This document shows positions 1-5,989 of a stretch of DNA of 6,024 bases, one piece after another. A program made the translations under genes and the position numbers. The notes under the pieces were generated by a model. The model had not been told where the DNA came from. It saw only the letters and a list, made by a program, of their open reading frames with translations, and searched no databases. Source of the DNA: Gammaproteobacteria bacterium (lineage in GTDB: Bacteria > Pseudomonadota > Gammaproteobacteria > DSM-19610). How positions within the stretch are numbered: the first letter of the stretch is position 1; every line of letters begins with the position of its first letter. The DNA lies in the NCBI GenBank assembly GCA_030618475.1, contig JAUXDG010000180.1:1-6024 (forward strand), read 5' to 3'.

Positions 1-1
1 G

Positions 2-313
2 TGGGCATGGATCAGGCGGCGTCACCCGAATAAATCGGCAACCTGGAGGCACAAGCGCTACTTCCGCCGTCAGGGTAACCGCAATTGGGTGTTCTCCGCA
101 TCGATTCGTAACCCGCAGGGTGAAGCGACGCCACTCGATCTGTTTCGAGCGGCCAGCATTCCCATCACCCGACATGTCAAGATCCGAGCCGATGCCACGC
201 CCTATGACCCCGCATTCGCCGACTACCTCGCGAGCCGACAGCGCTCACGCCGGGGTAGTCGGCTCGTGTGGGATGGGGCAGTGTCAGAGTCCCGACTTGA
301 CCTCCATGGTTAG
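2..313 (+). CDS. ltrA: Group II intron reverse transcriptase/maturase, C-terminal fragment with truncated endonuclease domain
   Basis: Partial at the window edge; 103 residues are visible and the frame is open from position 2. The segment begins WAWIRRRHPNKSATWRHKRY and continues with YFRRQGNRNWVFSA, the post-maturase block conserved in group II intron proteins. Next comes ITRHVKIRADATPYDPAFA, the block that precedes the C-terminal HNH endonuclease in En-containing members. The full protein would reverse-transcribe the intron RNA and help it splice. After YDPAFADYLASRQ only 26 residues remain, with no Cys pairs and no HH...H motif, so the HNH nuclease is missing. The tail (RRGSRLVWDGAVSESRLDLHG) does not resemble the family. 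The stop at 313 lies 46 nt before domain V, leaving no room for a frameshifted HNH. The reverse transcriptase and maturase domains lie upstream and cannot be judged. GTG at 89 is internal, not a start. Confidence 0.88.
   Translation, partial: WAWIRRRHPNKSATWRHKRYFRRQGNRNWVFSASIRNPQGEATPLDLFRAASIPITRHVKIRADATPYDPAFADYLASRQRSRRGSRLVWDGAVSESRLDLHG
229..268 (+). repeat. Inverted repeat / hairpin inside the 3' end of the maturase gene
   Basis: CGAGCCGAC at 231-239 is perfectly complementary to GTCGGCTCG at 258-266. The stem extends to 229/268 through one G-U pair, giving 11 bp with an 18-nt loop (240-257). It lies exactly where similarity to the intron-protein family stops and the HNH domain should begin. 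It may be a folded part of intron domain IV or the scar of a deletion. Confidence 0.6.
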
Positions 314-359
314 CTATGGACGTTGTCACCGGGTCCGATCTTGGGCCTTTGAACGGCTT

Positions 360-434
360 GAGCCGTGTGAAGGGAAACTTTCATGCACGGTTCTTAGGGG
401 AGGGAATGGCCGCAAGGTCATTCCTTTACCCGAC
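360..434 (+). ncRNA. Group II intron domains V and VI (ribozyme catalytic core and branch-point helix)
   Basis: Domain V is 34 nt (360-393). An 8-bp lower helix, GAGCCGTG with CACGGTTC (one G-U), carries the catalytic AGC triad at 361-363. A two-nucleotide TG bulge sits on the 3' strand. A 6-bp upper helix is capped by a GAAA tetraloop. A 3-nt linker (394-396) follows. Domain VI (397-431) has a 9-bp distal stem closed by a GCAA loop (412-415) and a proximal stem with bulged A428, the predicted lariat branch point. The intron ends GAC at 434. Every expected pairing is present, so the catalytic core looks intact even though the encoded protein is truncated. Confidence 0.93.
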
Positions 435-903
435 TTATCCGTCTGGAGAGTCGACGCGTTGAGGTTGCTTGGATCACGCAACATCCTAATGAAGCTTGGA
501 TGAAACAAATCGCCAGGAATGTCACCATGGATGAGTGGGGAGTTCTCGATAATTGCAGATATCTCATCCATGACCGTGATACCAAATACTGTCAGTCATT
601 TCGGGATATCATCGAATCCGGTGATGTCAAGACGCTGCCGCTCCCGGCACGCAGTCCGAATTTGAATGCGTTTGCCGAGCGCTGGGTGAAATCGGTGAAA
701 GACGAGAGTTTGTCGAAGCATCATTAAGACGCGCACTCCGTGAGTACCTCGTCCATTACCATGTCGAACGAAATCATCAAGGTAAAGACAATGTACTGTT
801 ATTTCAAACCGCTGAGAAAGTCTTGAATCGTGCTGACGGATCAGTCGTTTGTAAAGAACGCTTAGGCGGGCTGCTGAAATATTACTATCGGGAAGCCGCA
901 TGA
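435..903 (+). pseudogene. DDE (rve-type) transposase, 3' exon of intron-split gene, also frameshifted
   Basis: This is the C-terminal half of an integrase-core transposase. Reading from the intron junction, the last two bases of a split codon are followed by IRLESRRVEVAWITQHPNEAW, then MKQIARN, LIHDRDTKY (second catalytic Asp, codon 572-574) and SPNLNAFAERW (catalytic Glu, codon 677-679). The spacing is 34 intervening residues, as in D,D35E enzymes. The first Asp would be in the 5' exon, outside the window. The frame stops at 725-727, but homology continues in the +1 frame from 715 (EASLRRALREYLVHYHVERNHQGK) to GGLLKYYYREAA and a TGA at 901-903. The family usually has SK-VILFGEASLRRAL here, so about 19 nt appear deleted between two CGAAG copies. 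With an intron insertion and a frameshift, this copy should be inactive. I found no terminal inverted repeat between its stop and tadA. Confidence 0.88.
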
Positions 904-929
904 GTATTTTGACCACACGGCTATGAATT

Positions 930-1388
930 ATGGCTACAGAGACTGATATTGAATGGATGCGTTACGCGCTTGGCCTGGCCGGGCGTGCCGGGGAGCGGGA
1001 TGAGGTTCCGGTCGGGGCGATCATTGTCCAGGAGGATAAAGTGATCGGTGAAGGCTGGAACCGGCCGATATCCACCCATGATCCGACTGCACACGCTGAA
1101 ATTGTCGCCATGCGCGCTGCGGCGCAACAGCTTGGCAATTACCGCCTCACCGGTACTACACTCTATGTCACCCTGGAGCCCTGCCTGATGTGTGCGGGTG
1201 CCATGATCCACGCACGCATCGGACGCCTGGTGTTCGGCGCCTATGACCGCAAACGCGGCGCGGTGAACAGTACCACACATGCTTTTGAATCTCAGGGCCT
1301 GAATCATCAGCTTGTCGTCTGCGGCGGGGTGCTGGAGCACGAATGCGCGGAACGTCTGCAGCAGTTCTTTCGCGCGCGCCGTGGCTGA
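930..1388 (+). CDS. tadA: tRNA-specific adenosine deaminase TadA
   Basis: This cytosolic zinc enzyme deaminates A34 to inosine in the anticodon of tRNA-Arg(ACG), allowing one tRNA to read CGU, CGC and CGA; it is normally essential. The product has 152 residues (E. coli about 167). It shows the cytidine/deoxycytidylate deaminase fold signature: DPTAHAEI with zinc ligand His55 and proton-shuttling Glu57, and EPCLMCAGAM with zinc ligands Cys85 and Cys88. WMRYALGLAGRA near the N-terminus and HARIGRLVFGAYD after the second motif match the family. ATG at 930 gives the usual short leader before WMRYAL. No clear Shine-Dalgarno is seen: the preceding bases are ACACGGCTATGAATT. The start lies only 26 bp after the broken transposase, so its promoter is either within that element or was displaced by it. 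It converges on ppc. Confidence 0.96.
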   Translation: MATETDIEWMRYALGLAGRAGERDEVPVGAIIVQEDKVIGEGWNRPISTHDPTAHAEIVAMRAAAQQLGNYRLTGTTLYVTLEPCLMCAGAMIHARIGRLVFGAYDRKRGAVNSTTHAFESQGLNHQLVVCGGVLEHECAERLQQFFRARRG

Positions 1389-1403
1389 GGCGCGCTGTGT
1401 GCA

Positions 1404-1434
1404 GGGGCGGAATAAGCCGAAGGTTATTTACCCC
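1404..1434. terminator. Possible bidirectional hairpin between tadA and ppc
   Basis: An imperfect inverted repeat lies between the convergent genes. GGGG (1404-1407) pairs with CCCC (1431-1434) and AATAA (1411-1415) with TTATT (1424-1428), with an internal loop and a small CC/GG apex. On the ppc strand the apex reads C-TTCG-G, a stable tetraloop. No T-tract follows on either side, and it overlaps the ppc stop codon, so it is a weak terminator candidate. Confidence 0.35.
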
Positions 1435-4253
1435 GTGTTGCGCATGCCGCTGGCAATGGCATTGATCGAACGCAACAGCGGTTCGAGCCAGCGTTCCCGT
1501 TGCGACTCATCCAGTTGCGGATTCCGTGCCCGAGCCAGGAGTTTGATCTGGATATGATTGAGCGGGTCGAGATAGGGATCACGCCGCGTCAGCGACAGGG
1601 CCAGTGCCGGGGTCTCTTCCAGCAGGTAGTGGATATCAGCAACCTTGCTGACCATCTCCAGGGTACGGTCGTGTTCTTCACGGATGCGAGCATAGACGGC
1701 GTGTGCGGTTTGCTGGTTTTCGCACAAGCTGGTGTATTCCTGTGCGATGTCCATTTCAGCTTTTGCCAGGGATAACTGGGTATTACTGAGCAGGTTGCGA
1801 AAGAATGGCCAGTCCCGGTACATTTCGCGCAGCTTTTCCAGTTTGGCATCATCCTGTTCGGTGTATGCTTTCAAGGCGCTGCCGATACCGTACCAGGCCG
1901 GCAGTGTGTGCCGGGACTGCGCCCAGCCGAATACCCAGGGAATGGCGCGAATGGAGCTCTTGGAACGGTCCTGCTTTTTGCGATGGCTGGGGCGTGAACC
2001 GATATTAAGGAGGCCGATTTCCGACACCGGTGTGGCTTCATAGAAGTAATCCAGCAGGCCTTCGCTGCGATCGATGAGGTCACGATAGGCTTGCTCACCC
2101 TTATCGGCGAGTAGTGCCATAATCGCTGCATATTCCTCCTCGCGGTCTTCTCTGTGTTCCTGGACCACATTGCGGCTGGCCTTGAGCAGCCCGGTGATAC
2201 CCATGGATAACTCGTACACGGCAGTTTCCTGGTTGCTGTACTTGTCGGACAGCACTTCACCCTGTTCAGTGAACTTGATCTGGCCGTGTACTGTACCTGC
2301 CGGCTGGGACAGGATGGCATCGTGGGTGGGGCCACCACCACGGCCCAGCGTGCCGCCACGGCCGTGGAAGAGTCGGCAGTCGATATCGTGCGCCTGGGCA
2401 ATGCGGATAATCTTTTGCTGGGCTTCGTACAGGTTCCAGCCAGAGGCCAGGATACCGCCGTCCTTGCAGGAATCGGAATAACCCAGCATGATCTCCTGCA
2501 GGTTGCCGGAGGCTTTGAGCAGTTTGCGGTAGACCGGTTCATCGAGCAAGCGGGTCATGACCTGTTCGATATGGGCCAGGTCGTCAATGGTTTCGAACAG
2601 GGGGCTGATGCGAATATGACAGCACCAGCTGTTGTCCATGCGCCCGGCCAGTCCGCACAGCGACGCCAGCCACATCAGTTCCAGAACGTGGCTGGCACTG
2701 TGGGTCATCGAGATGACGTAGGTGCCGAATGCCTCGGCACTGACTTCATTGCGCATCTGCGCCATCACATCCAGTACCTGCAGGGTTTCAATGGTGTTCT
2801 CACTGAGAGCGCTTCGGTCGACCGCCACCGGCGGCTTGTCCAGCAGCTTGCACAGCAGCTGAACGCGTGCTTCTTCATCGAGTGAGCTGTAGTCGCAGCC
2901 GTCCATGATCTGTACACAAAGCTCGTTGACCGCTTCACTGTGACGTGTTGATTCCTGCCGAATATCCAGGTGCAGCAGGAAGAAGCCAAAGGTTTCCACC
3001 AGGCGGATCAGGTCCAGTAATTCACCCCGGCTGATATTTTGATCGCCGTGCGATGCCAGTGATGCCTGAATGAGTTTCAGATCGTCAAGAAACTCCCGTT
3101 CGTTGAGGTAGCGGCACGGGTAGTTTGCAGGGTTGGCGGATTCCGGATGTTCAATACGTGCAGTCGTCAGTTTCAGATTATGGCGTAGCCGGTTGCGCAT
3201 GATGTACAGCATGCGACGGTAGGGTTCGTGTAAAAAACGCTCGGGGCGTTCTCCCATGACCCCCGGACAATGACGCAGATCATGATCCAGTCTGTCCTGG
3301 AAGGCCTGGCTGGGTTGCACCAGTCGCGAAGAGTAGGTCAGCCTGCTGCGCAGGTCCTCAACCCGTCGCAGGTATTCGCAGAGAATTTCCCGCATGTGCA
3401 TGCGCAGCGCGTATTCGGTGGTAGCAGGTTTCACGAACGGGTTGCCGTCACGGTCGCCACCAATCCATGACCCGAATCGCAGCAAGCTGGGTAGCCGGAT
3501 ATCAATATCGCCGTAGACTCGCTGAATGGAATTATCCAGGTAGCGGTAGACACGTGGTACCGCCTGGAACAGGCACTCGCGGAAATAGAACAGCCCGTTA
3601 CGGATTTCGTCTTTGACGGTGGGTTTATGATCGCGTACCTCGTCGGTTTTCCAGAGGACCTGAATCTGGTTGCGCAGCTCGTTGATAATGTCCTCGCGCT
3701 CTGCCTTGCCCACACGTGCTGCGTCCATTTTATCAGCGGTTATAAAGATGCCACGTAAGGCGTGCATCACCGACCGGCGTTTCGATTCGGTGGGGTGTGC
3801 GGTGAACACTGGCAGGTACAGGCTGTTGTCCAGCAGTGTCTGGATCTGCGCGGCGTCAATATTCAGGGCGTGGAATTTGCGCAGGGTATGGTCAAACGAA
3901 CCGCGCCACAAAGGACCGCCTTGCCGGGCGTGGCGGCGCCGTTCCTTGTGTTTGAAGGCTTCTTCGGCAATATTGACCAGGCTGAAATAGATGTTGAAGG
4001 CGCGGACCACAGAGCTCAGTGTCTCTGGTCTGAGCCTGTCGATCGTTTTTGCCATGCGCGCACGTAAGGCAGGGTTATCCTCTTTACGCAGGCGGATATA
4101 ACCTTTACGCAGGGTTTCTACGGCGGCCAGCACATCGTGCCCGGCCTGTGAAGCCAGTACCTCACCGAGCAGGTTGCCGAACAGGCGTACACGGGAACGT
4201 AATTCCTTGTCACGGGGTGGCGGGTTGACACCTTGTTGTGTTGACATATCCAT
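1428..4253 (-). CDS. ppc: Phosphoenolpyruvate carboxylase
   Basis: Catalyses PEP + bicarbonate to oxaloacetate + phosphate, the anaplerotic step feeding the TCA cycle and aspartate-family synthesis; cytosolic and usually a tetramer. The product has 941 residues (E. coli 883). Signatures in order: TAHPTESKRRS with catalytic His153; FGSWIGGDRDGNPFV (261-274); LHLDIRQES (427-435); SPLFETIDDL with metal-ligand candidate Glu554; GYSDSCKDGG with Asp594 and Lys597; FHGRGGTLGRGGGP with His630 and Arg632; FTEQGEV (661-667); GSRPSHRK and RAIPWVFGWAQSR (752-781). The end is MRNTG. Counterparts of the E. coli aspartate-inhibition residues appear present (Arg638, Lys831, Arg890 or Arg891, Asn939), so feedback inhibition is likely; these are matched by eye. 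ATG at 4253 has a weak AGG about 8 nt upstream; a second in-frame ATG lies two codons on. It has its own promoter and lies 94 bp downstream of glgA. No damage is seen. Confidence 0.98.
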   Translation of the reverse strand: MDMSTQQGVNPPPRDKELRSRVRLFGNLLGEVLASQAGHDVLAAVETLRKGYIRLRKEDNPALRARMAKTIDRLRPETLSSVVRAFNIYFSLVNIAEEAFKHKERRRHARQGGPLWRGSFDHTLRKFHALNIDAAQIQTLLDNSLYLPVFTAHPTESKRRSVMHALRGIFITADKMDAARVGKAEREDIINELRNQIQVLWKTDEVRDHKPTVKDEIRNGLFYFRECLFQAVPRVYRYLDNSIQRVYGDIDIRLPSLLRFGSWIGGDRDGNPFVKPATTEYALRMHMREILCEYLRRVEDLRSRLTYSSRLVQPSQAFQDRLDHDLRHCPGVMGERPERFLHEPYRRMLYIMRNRLRHNLKLTTARIEHPESANPANYPCRYLNEREFLDDLKLIQASLASHGDQNISRGELLDLIRLVETFGFFLLHLDIRQESTRHSEAVNELCVQIMDGCDYSSLDEEARVQLLCKLLDKPPVAVDRSALSENTIETLQVLDVMAQMRNEVSAEAFGTYVISMTHSASHVLELMWLASLCGLAGRMDNSWCCHIRISPLFETIDDLAHIEQVMTRLLDEPVYRKLLKASGNLQEIMLGYSDSCKDGGILASGWNLYEAQQKIIRIAQAHDIDCRLFHGRGGTLGRGGGPTHDAILSQPAGTVHGQIKFTEQGEVLSDKYSNQETAVYELSMGITGLLKASRNVVQEHREDREEEYAAIMALLADKGEQAYRDLIDRSEGLLDYFYEATPVSEIGLLNIGSRPSHRKKQDRSKSSIRAIPWVFGWAQSRHTLPAWYGIGSALKAYTEQDDAKLEKLREMYRDWPFFRNLLSNTQLSLAKAEMDIAQEYTSLCENQQTAHAVYARIREEHDRTLEMVSKVADIHYLLEETPALALSLTRRDPYLDPLNHIQIKLLARARNPQLDESQRERWLEPLLRSINAIASGMRNTG

Positions 4254-4280
4254 ATTTTAACCTGGCAAAAAATCGGCGTT

Positions 4281-4310
4281 ATTATACCCTGATCCGGCAC
4301 AGCCCGAGTG
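4281..4310 (-). promoter_or_regulatory. Predicted sigma-70 promoter for ppc
   Basis: The minus strand carries a perfect TATAAT -10 box (4281-4286) 27 bp upstream of the ppc ATG, giving a predicted start near 4275 and a leader of about 22 nt. No good -35 box is found at 17-18 bp spacing (CTCGGG or ACTCGG), and there is no TGn extension. The promoter may therefore need an activator. Confidence 0.5.
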
Positions 4311-4320
4311 GATGCAGCGC

Positions 4321-4333
4321 TTTATCTGATAAA
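4321..4333. promoter_or_regulatory. 13-bp palindrome upstream of the ppc promoter
   Basis: TTTATC-T-GATAAA is a perfect palindrome with 6-bp arms around one base. It lies in the glgA-ppc gap, centred about 52 bp upstream of the predicted ppc transcription start, a position suited to an activator or operator. Its arms can also pair with the glgA 3' end (AGATAA at 4350-4355), so a weak AT-rich termination structure for glgA is an alternative. No regulator can be named. Confidence 0.3.
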
Positions 4334-4347
4334 AGATTTTAAAACTT

Positions 4348-5862
4348 CTAGATAAGTGCTTCTGACAGTTTCTGTCGCGGGCTTGTGCCGGGACTGTCAG
4401 GGGTGGTGGTACGCGGATGTTTCAATACCTGTTCATAGAGATCAACATAGGTGGAGGCACTGCGGCTCCAGGAGAAATCCTCGCGCATGCCGGTCTGTTG
4501 CAGGTCTTTCCAGACGTCTTGCCGGTTGAAGAGGTTGAGCGCGCGGTCAATGGCGCGCAGTAACTGCCGGGGTCTGGCCTGTTCAAACACGAAACCGGTG
4601 GCGGTGTGCTGGTAGAGATTGGGGCCGTTGGCATCGATCACCGAATCGGCCAGCCCACCCGTGTTGCGGACAATGGGGGGGGTTGCGTAGCGCAGGCTGT
4701 AAAGCTGGTTCAAGCCGCAGGGTTCAAAGCGGGATGGCATCAGAAATACATCCGAGCCCGCTTCGAGCAGGTGGGCGAGTTTTTCGTCATAGTCGATTTG
4801 CACGCCGATTCTATCCTGGTGTTGCCGGTGGGCCTTGCGCAAGGCCTGTTCCAGCCTGGCTTCGCCGGTGCCCAGAAATACCAGCTGCATGGGGCGTTTA
4901 AGCAGTTCCGGGAGCAAATCCAGAATCAAGTCCAGCCCTTTTTGTTCGACCAGCCGGCCGACGTGCCCGAACAGCGCTATCTCCGCTTTGGCCGGCAGTC
5001 CGAAAGTTCCCTGTAGTGCGGCTTTATTTTTGAGCTTCGATTCCAGCGTACGAGCCGTGTAGGTCTGTGGCAACAGACGGTCCCGTCCCGGACTCCACAC
5101 CTGGTAATCAACACCGTTGAGGATGCCGGTCAGGCGATCCTTGCGGTGTTCGAGCAGTCCTTCAAGGCCGCATCCGAACTCAGTCGTACGGATCTCCTTC
5201 GCGTAGGTCGGACTGACCGTGGTGATCCAGTCGGAAAATACCAGGCCGCCCTTGATAAATGATATCTTGTCATGGAATTCCAGGGTATCCAGCGACCACC
5301 AGTCGTGCGGCAACTGCAAGGCCTTGAACTGGTCCCAGCCAAACAGCCCCTGGTAAGCAAGGTTATGGATGGTAAAGATTGTCGCCGGCCGCTTCGCCTG
5401 CAGGGAAAGCAGGGCGGGAACCAGACCGGTCTGCCAGTCATTGCAGTGCACCAGGTCCGGCTTCCAGTCCAGCCCGGCCTGGTTCATGGCTACCGCGCAC
5501 ACGGCGCGCGCAAACAGCGCGAAGCGTGCCGCGTTATCGGGCCAGTCTTTGCCTGCCGGGGTGCTGTAGGGGCCGCCGGCGCGATCAAAGTATTCCGGTG
5601 CATCGATCAGGTACAGTTGTACCCGGGTGTGCGGCAGACGCCCGTGCAGGATGCGTACCGGGCGTTGTGACCCCGGCAGTGAGATTTCGGAAACCAGTCT
5701 CAGGATGCCAGCGTTGCCCCTGGCGACAGGATAAGCCGGCAAAATCAGGCGTATTTCCTGTTTCAGGTTCTTTATGGCGCGTGGCAGGCTGCCGGAAACG
5801 TCGGCCAGGCCGCCGGTTTTAATGAGTGGATGGGCTTCGCTGCATGCAAACAGAATGTCCAT
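4348..5862 (-). CDS. glgA: Glycogen synthase (ADP-glucose, GT5 family)
   Basis: Transfers glucose from ADP-glucose to the non-reducing end of an alpha-1,4-glucan, the elongation step of bacterial glycogen synthesis. The product is 504 residues with two Rossmann-like domains. N-terminal GT5 domain: MDILFACSEAHPLIKTGGLAD with Lys15 of the KTGGL ADP-glucose motif, LVHCNDWQTGL (137-147), TIHNLAYQG (164-172), TVSPTYAKEI (215-224). C-terminal GT1-like domain: GRLVEQKGLDL with Arg303 and Lys308, RFEPCGLNQLYSL with Glu380 and Cys382, TGGLADSV (401-408). The start at 5862 is chosen because GlgA proteins begin M(K/D)ILF.SE; upstream in-frame ATGs at 5934 and 5931 add 24 unrelated residues. GGGGAAA lies somewhat far upstream (about 11 nt). 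A roughly 23-residue Pro/Thr/Ser-containing tail follows the fold and is not conserved in E. coli. No glgB, glgC or glgP is in the window; ppc follows on the same strand. Confidence 0.97.
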   Translation of the reverse strand: MDILFACSEAHPLIKTGGLADVSGSLPRAIKNLKQEIRLILPAYPVARGNAGILRLVSEISLPGSQRPVRILHGRLPHTRVQLYLIDAPEYFDRAGGPYSTPAGKDWPDNAARFALFARAVCAVAMNQAGLDWKPDLVHCNDWQTGLVPALLSLQAKRPATIFTIHNLAYQGLFGWDQFKALQLPHDWWSLDTLEFHDKISFIKGGLVFSDWITTVSPTYAKEIRTTEFGCGLEGLLEHRKDRLTGILNGVDYQVWSPGRDRLLPQTYTARTLESKLKNKAALQGTFGLPAKAEIALFGHVGRLVEQKGLDLILDLLPELLKRPMQLVFLGTGEARLEQALRKAHRQHQDRIGVQIDYDEKLAHLLEAGSDVFLMPSRFEPCGLNQLYSLRYATPPIVRNTGGLADSVIDANGPNLYQHTATGFVFEQARPRQLLRAIDRALNLFNRQDVWKDLQQTGMREDFSWSRSASTYVDLYEQVLKHPRTTTPDSPGTSPRQKLSEALI

Positions 5863-5904
5863 GACTGGTAGGTTTCCCCGGTTTAAGGTAGCTTGCGTTA
5901 ACAC

Positions 5905-5934
5905 AATGTACTCGAAGCACAGGGAGTCCATCAA
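5905..5934 (-). promoter_or_regulatory. Weak candidate promoter for glgA
   Basis: On the minus strand TTGATG (5929-5934, 4/6 match to -35) is followed after 18 bp by TACATT (5905-5910, 4/6 match to -10), with transcription predicted near 5898, about 36 nt before the chosen glgA ATG. If real, it would exclude the upstream in-frame ATGs from the transcript, supporting the start at 5862. The match is poor and could be chance. Confidence 0.25.
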
Positions 5935-5962
5935 TACAGTGGGGTTCTAGTCCGTATTTCTC

Positions 5963-5989
5963 ACCACCAAGGACACGAAGGTCACAAAG
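5963..5989. repeat. Three tandem 9-bp units of a dispersed CACNAAG-type repeat
   Basis: Three adjacent 9-mers, ACCACCAAG, GACACGAAG and GTCACAAAG, share the core CACNAAG at positions 3-9. This type of sequence (CCACCAAGGACACGAAGG) is, from memory, a common intergenic repeat in many environmental bacteria. On the minus strand it forms most of a 16-codon frame (5997-5947, MKTFVTFVSLVVRNTD), the kind of tiny product often mis-annotated as a gene. It lies in the glgA leader region, about 100 bp upstream of the glgA start. Only one cluster occurs in this window. Confidence 0.6.

Larger units (their letters stand above)
1..434 (+). mobile_element. Group II intron, 3' portion (5' part outside window)
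   Basis: This is the 3' end of a retrotransposable group II intron: the tail of its reverse transcriptase/maturase gene (to 313), a short 3' arm of domain IV, then domains V and VI, ending at 434. Group II introns are self-splicing ribozymes that move by reverse splicing into DNA and reverse transcription. The 3' boundary is supported in two independent ways. Domain VI has a bulged A at 428, seven nucleotides from an end in GAC (the usual AY ending). Transposase homology also resumes in frame directly after 434, implying a phase-1 insertion. Domain V sequence and maturase type suggest a chloroplast-like bacterial class, but this is inference. The 5' end, domains I-III and the EBS sequences are not in the window. 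Confidence 0.9.

Noticed and set aside
353..366. CGGC-TTGA-GCCG hairpin just upstream of domain V
   Set aside because: It uses the 5' strand of domain V, whose canonical helix is much longer and conserved, so the short hairpin is probably fortuitous.
120..503. 127-codon plus-strand frame crossing the intron 3' end
   Set aside because: It reads through domains V and VI of the ribozyme out of frame with the maturase, a common spurious protein at group II intron ends.
923..946. Seven-codon leader peptide overlapping the tadA start
   Set aside because: It has no Shine-Dalgarno and no regulatory codon pattern or attenuator; a chance ATG is more likely.
1871..2542. 223-codon minus-strand frame overlapping ppc
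   Set aside because: It is a frame-shadow of ppc, arginine/serine-rich with no family resemblance, within a strongly conserved PEP carboxylase region.
2286..2885. 199-codon plus-strand frame antisense to ppc
   Set aside because: It is antisense to catalytic PEP carboxylase codons, with no recognisable domain; such long shadows are common in GC-rich genes.
5863..5934. 24-residue N-terminal extension of glgA starting at ATG 5934 or 5931
   Set aside because: The extension does not resemble GlgA N-termini; the family begins at M(K/D)ILF.SE, which matches the ATG at 5862.
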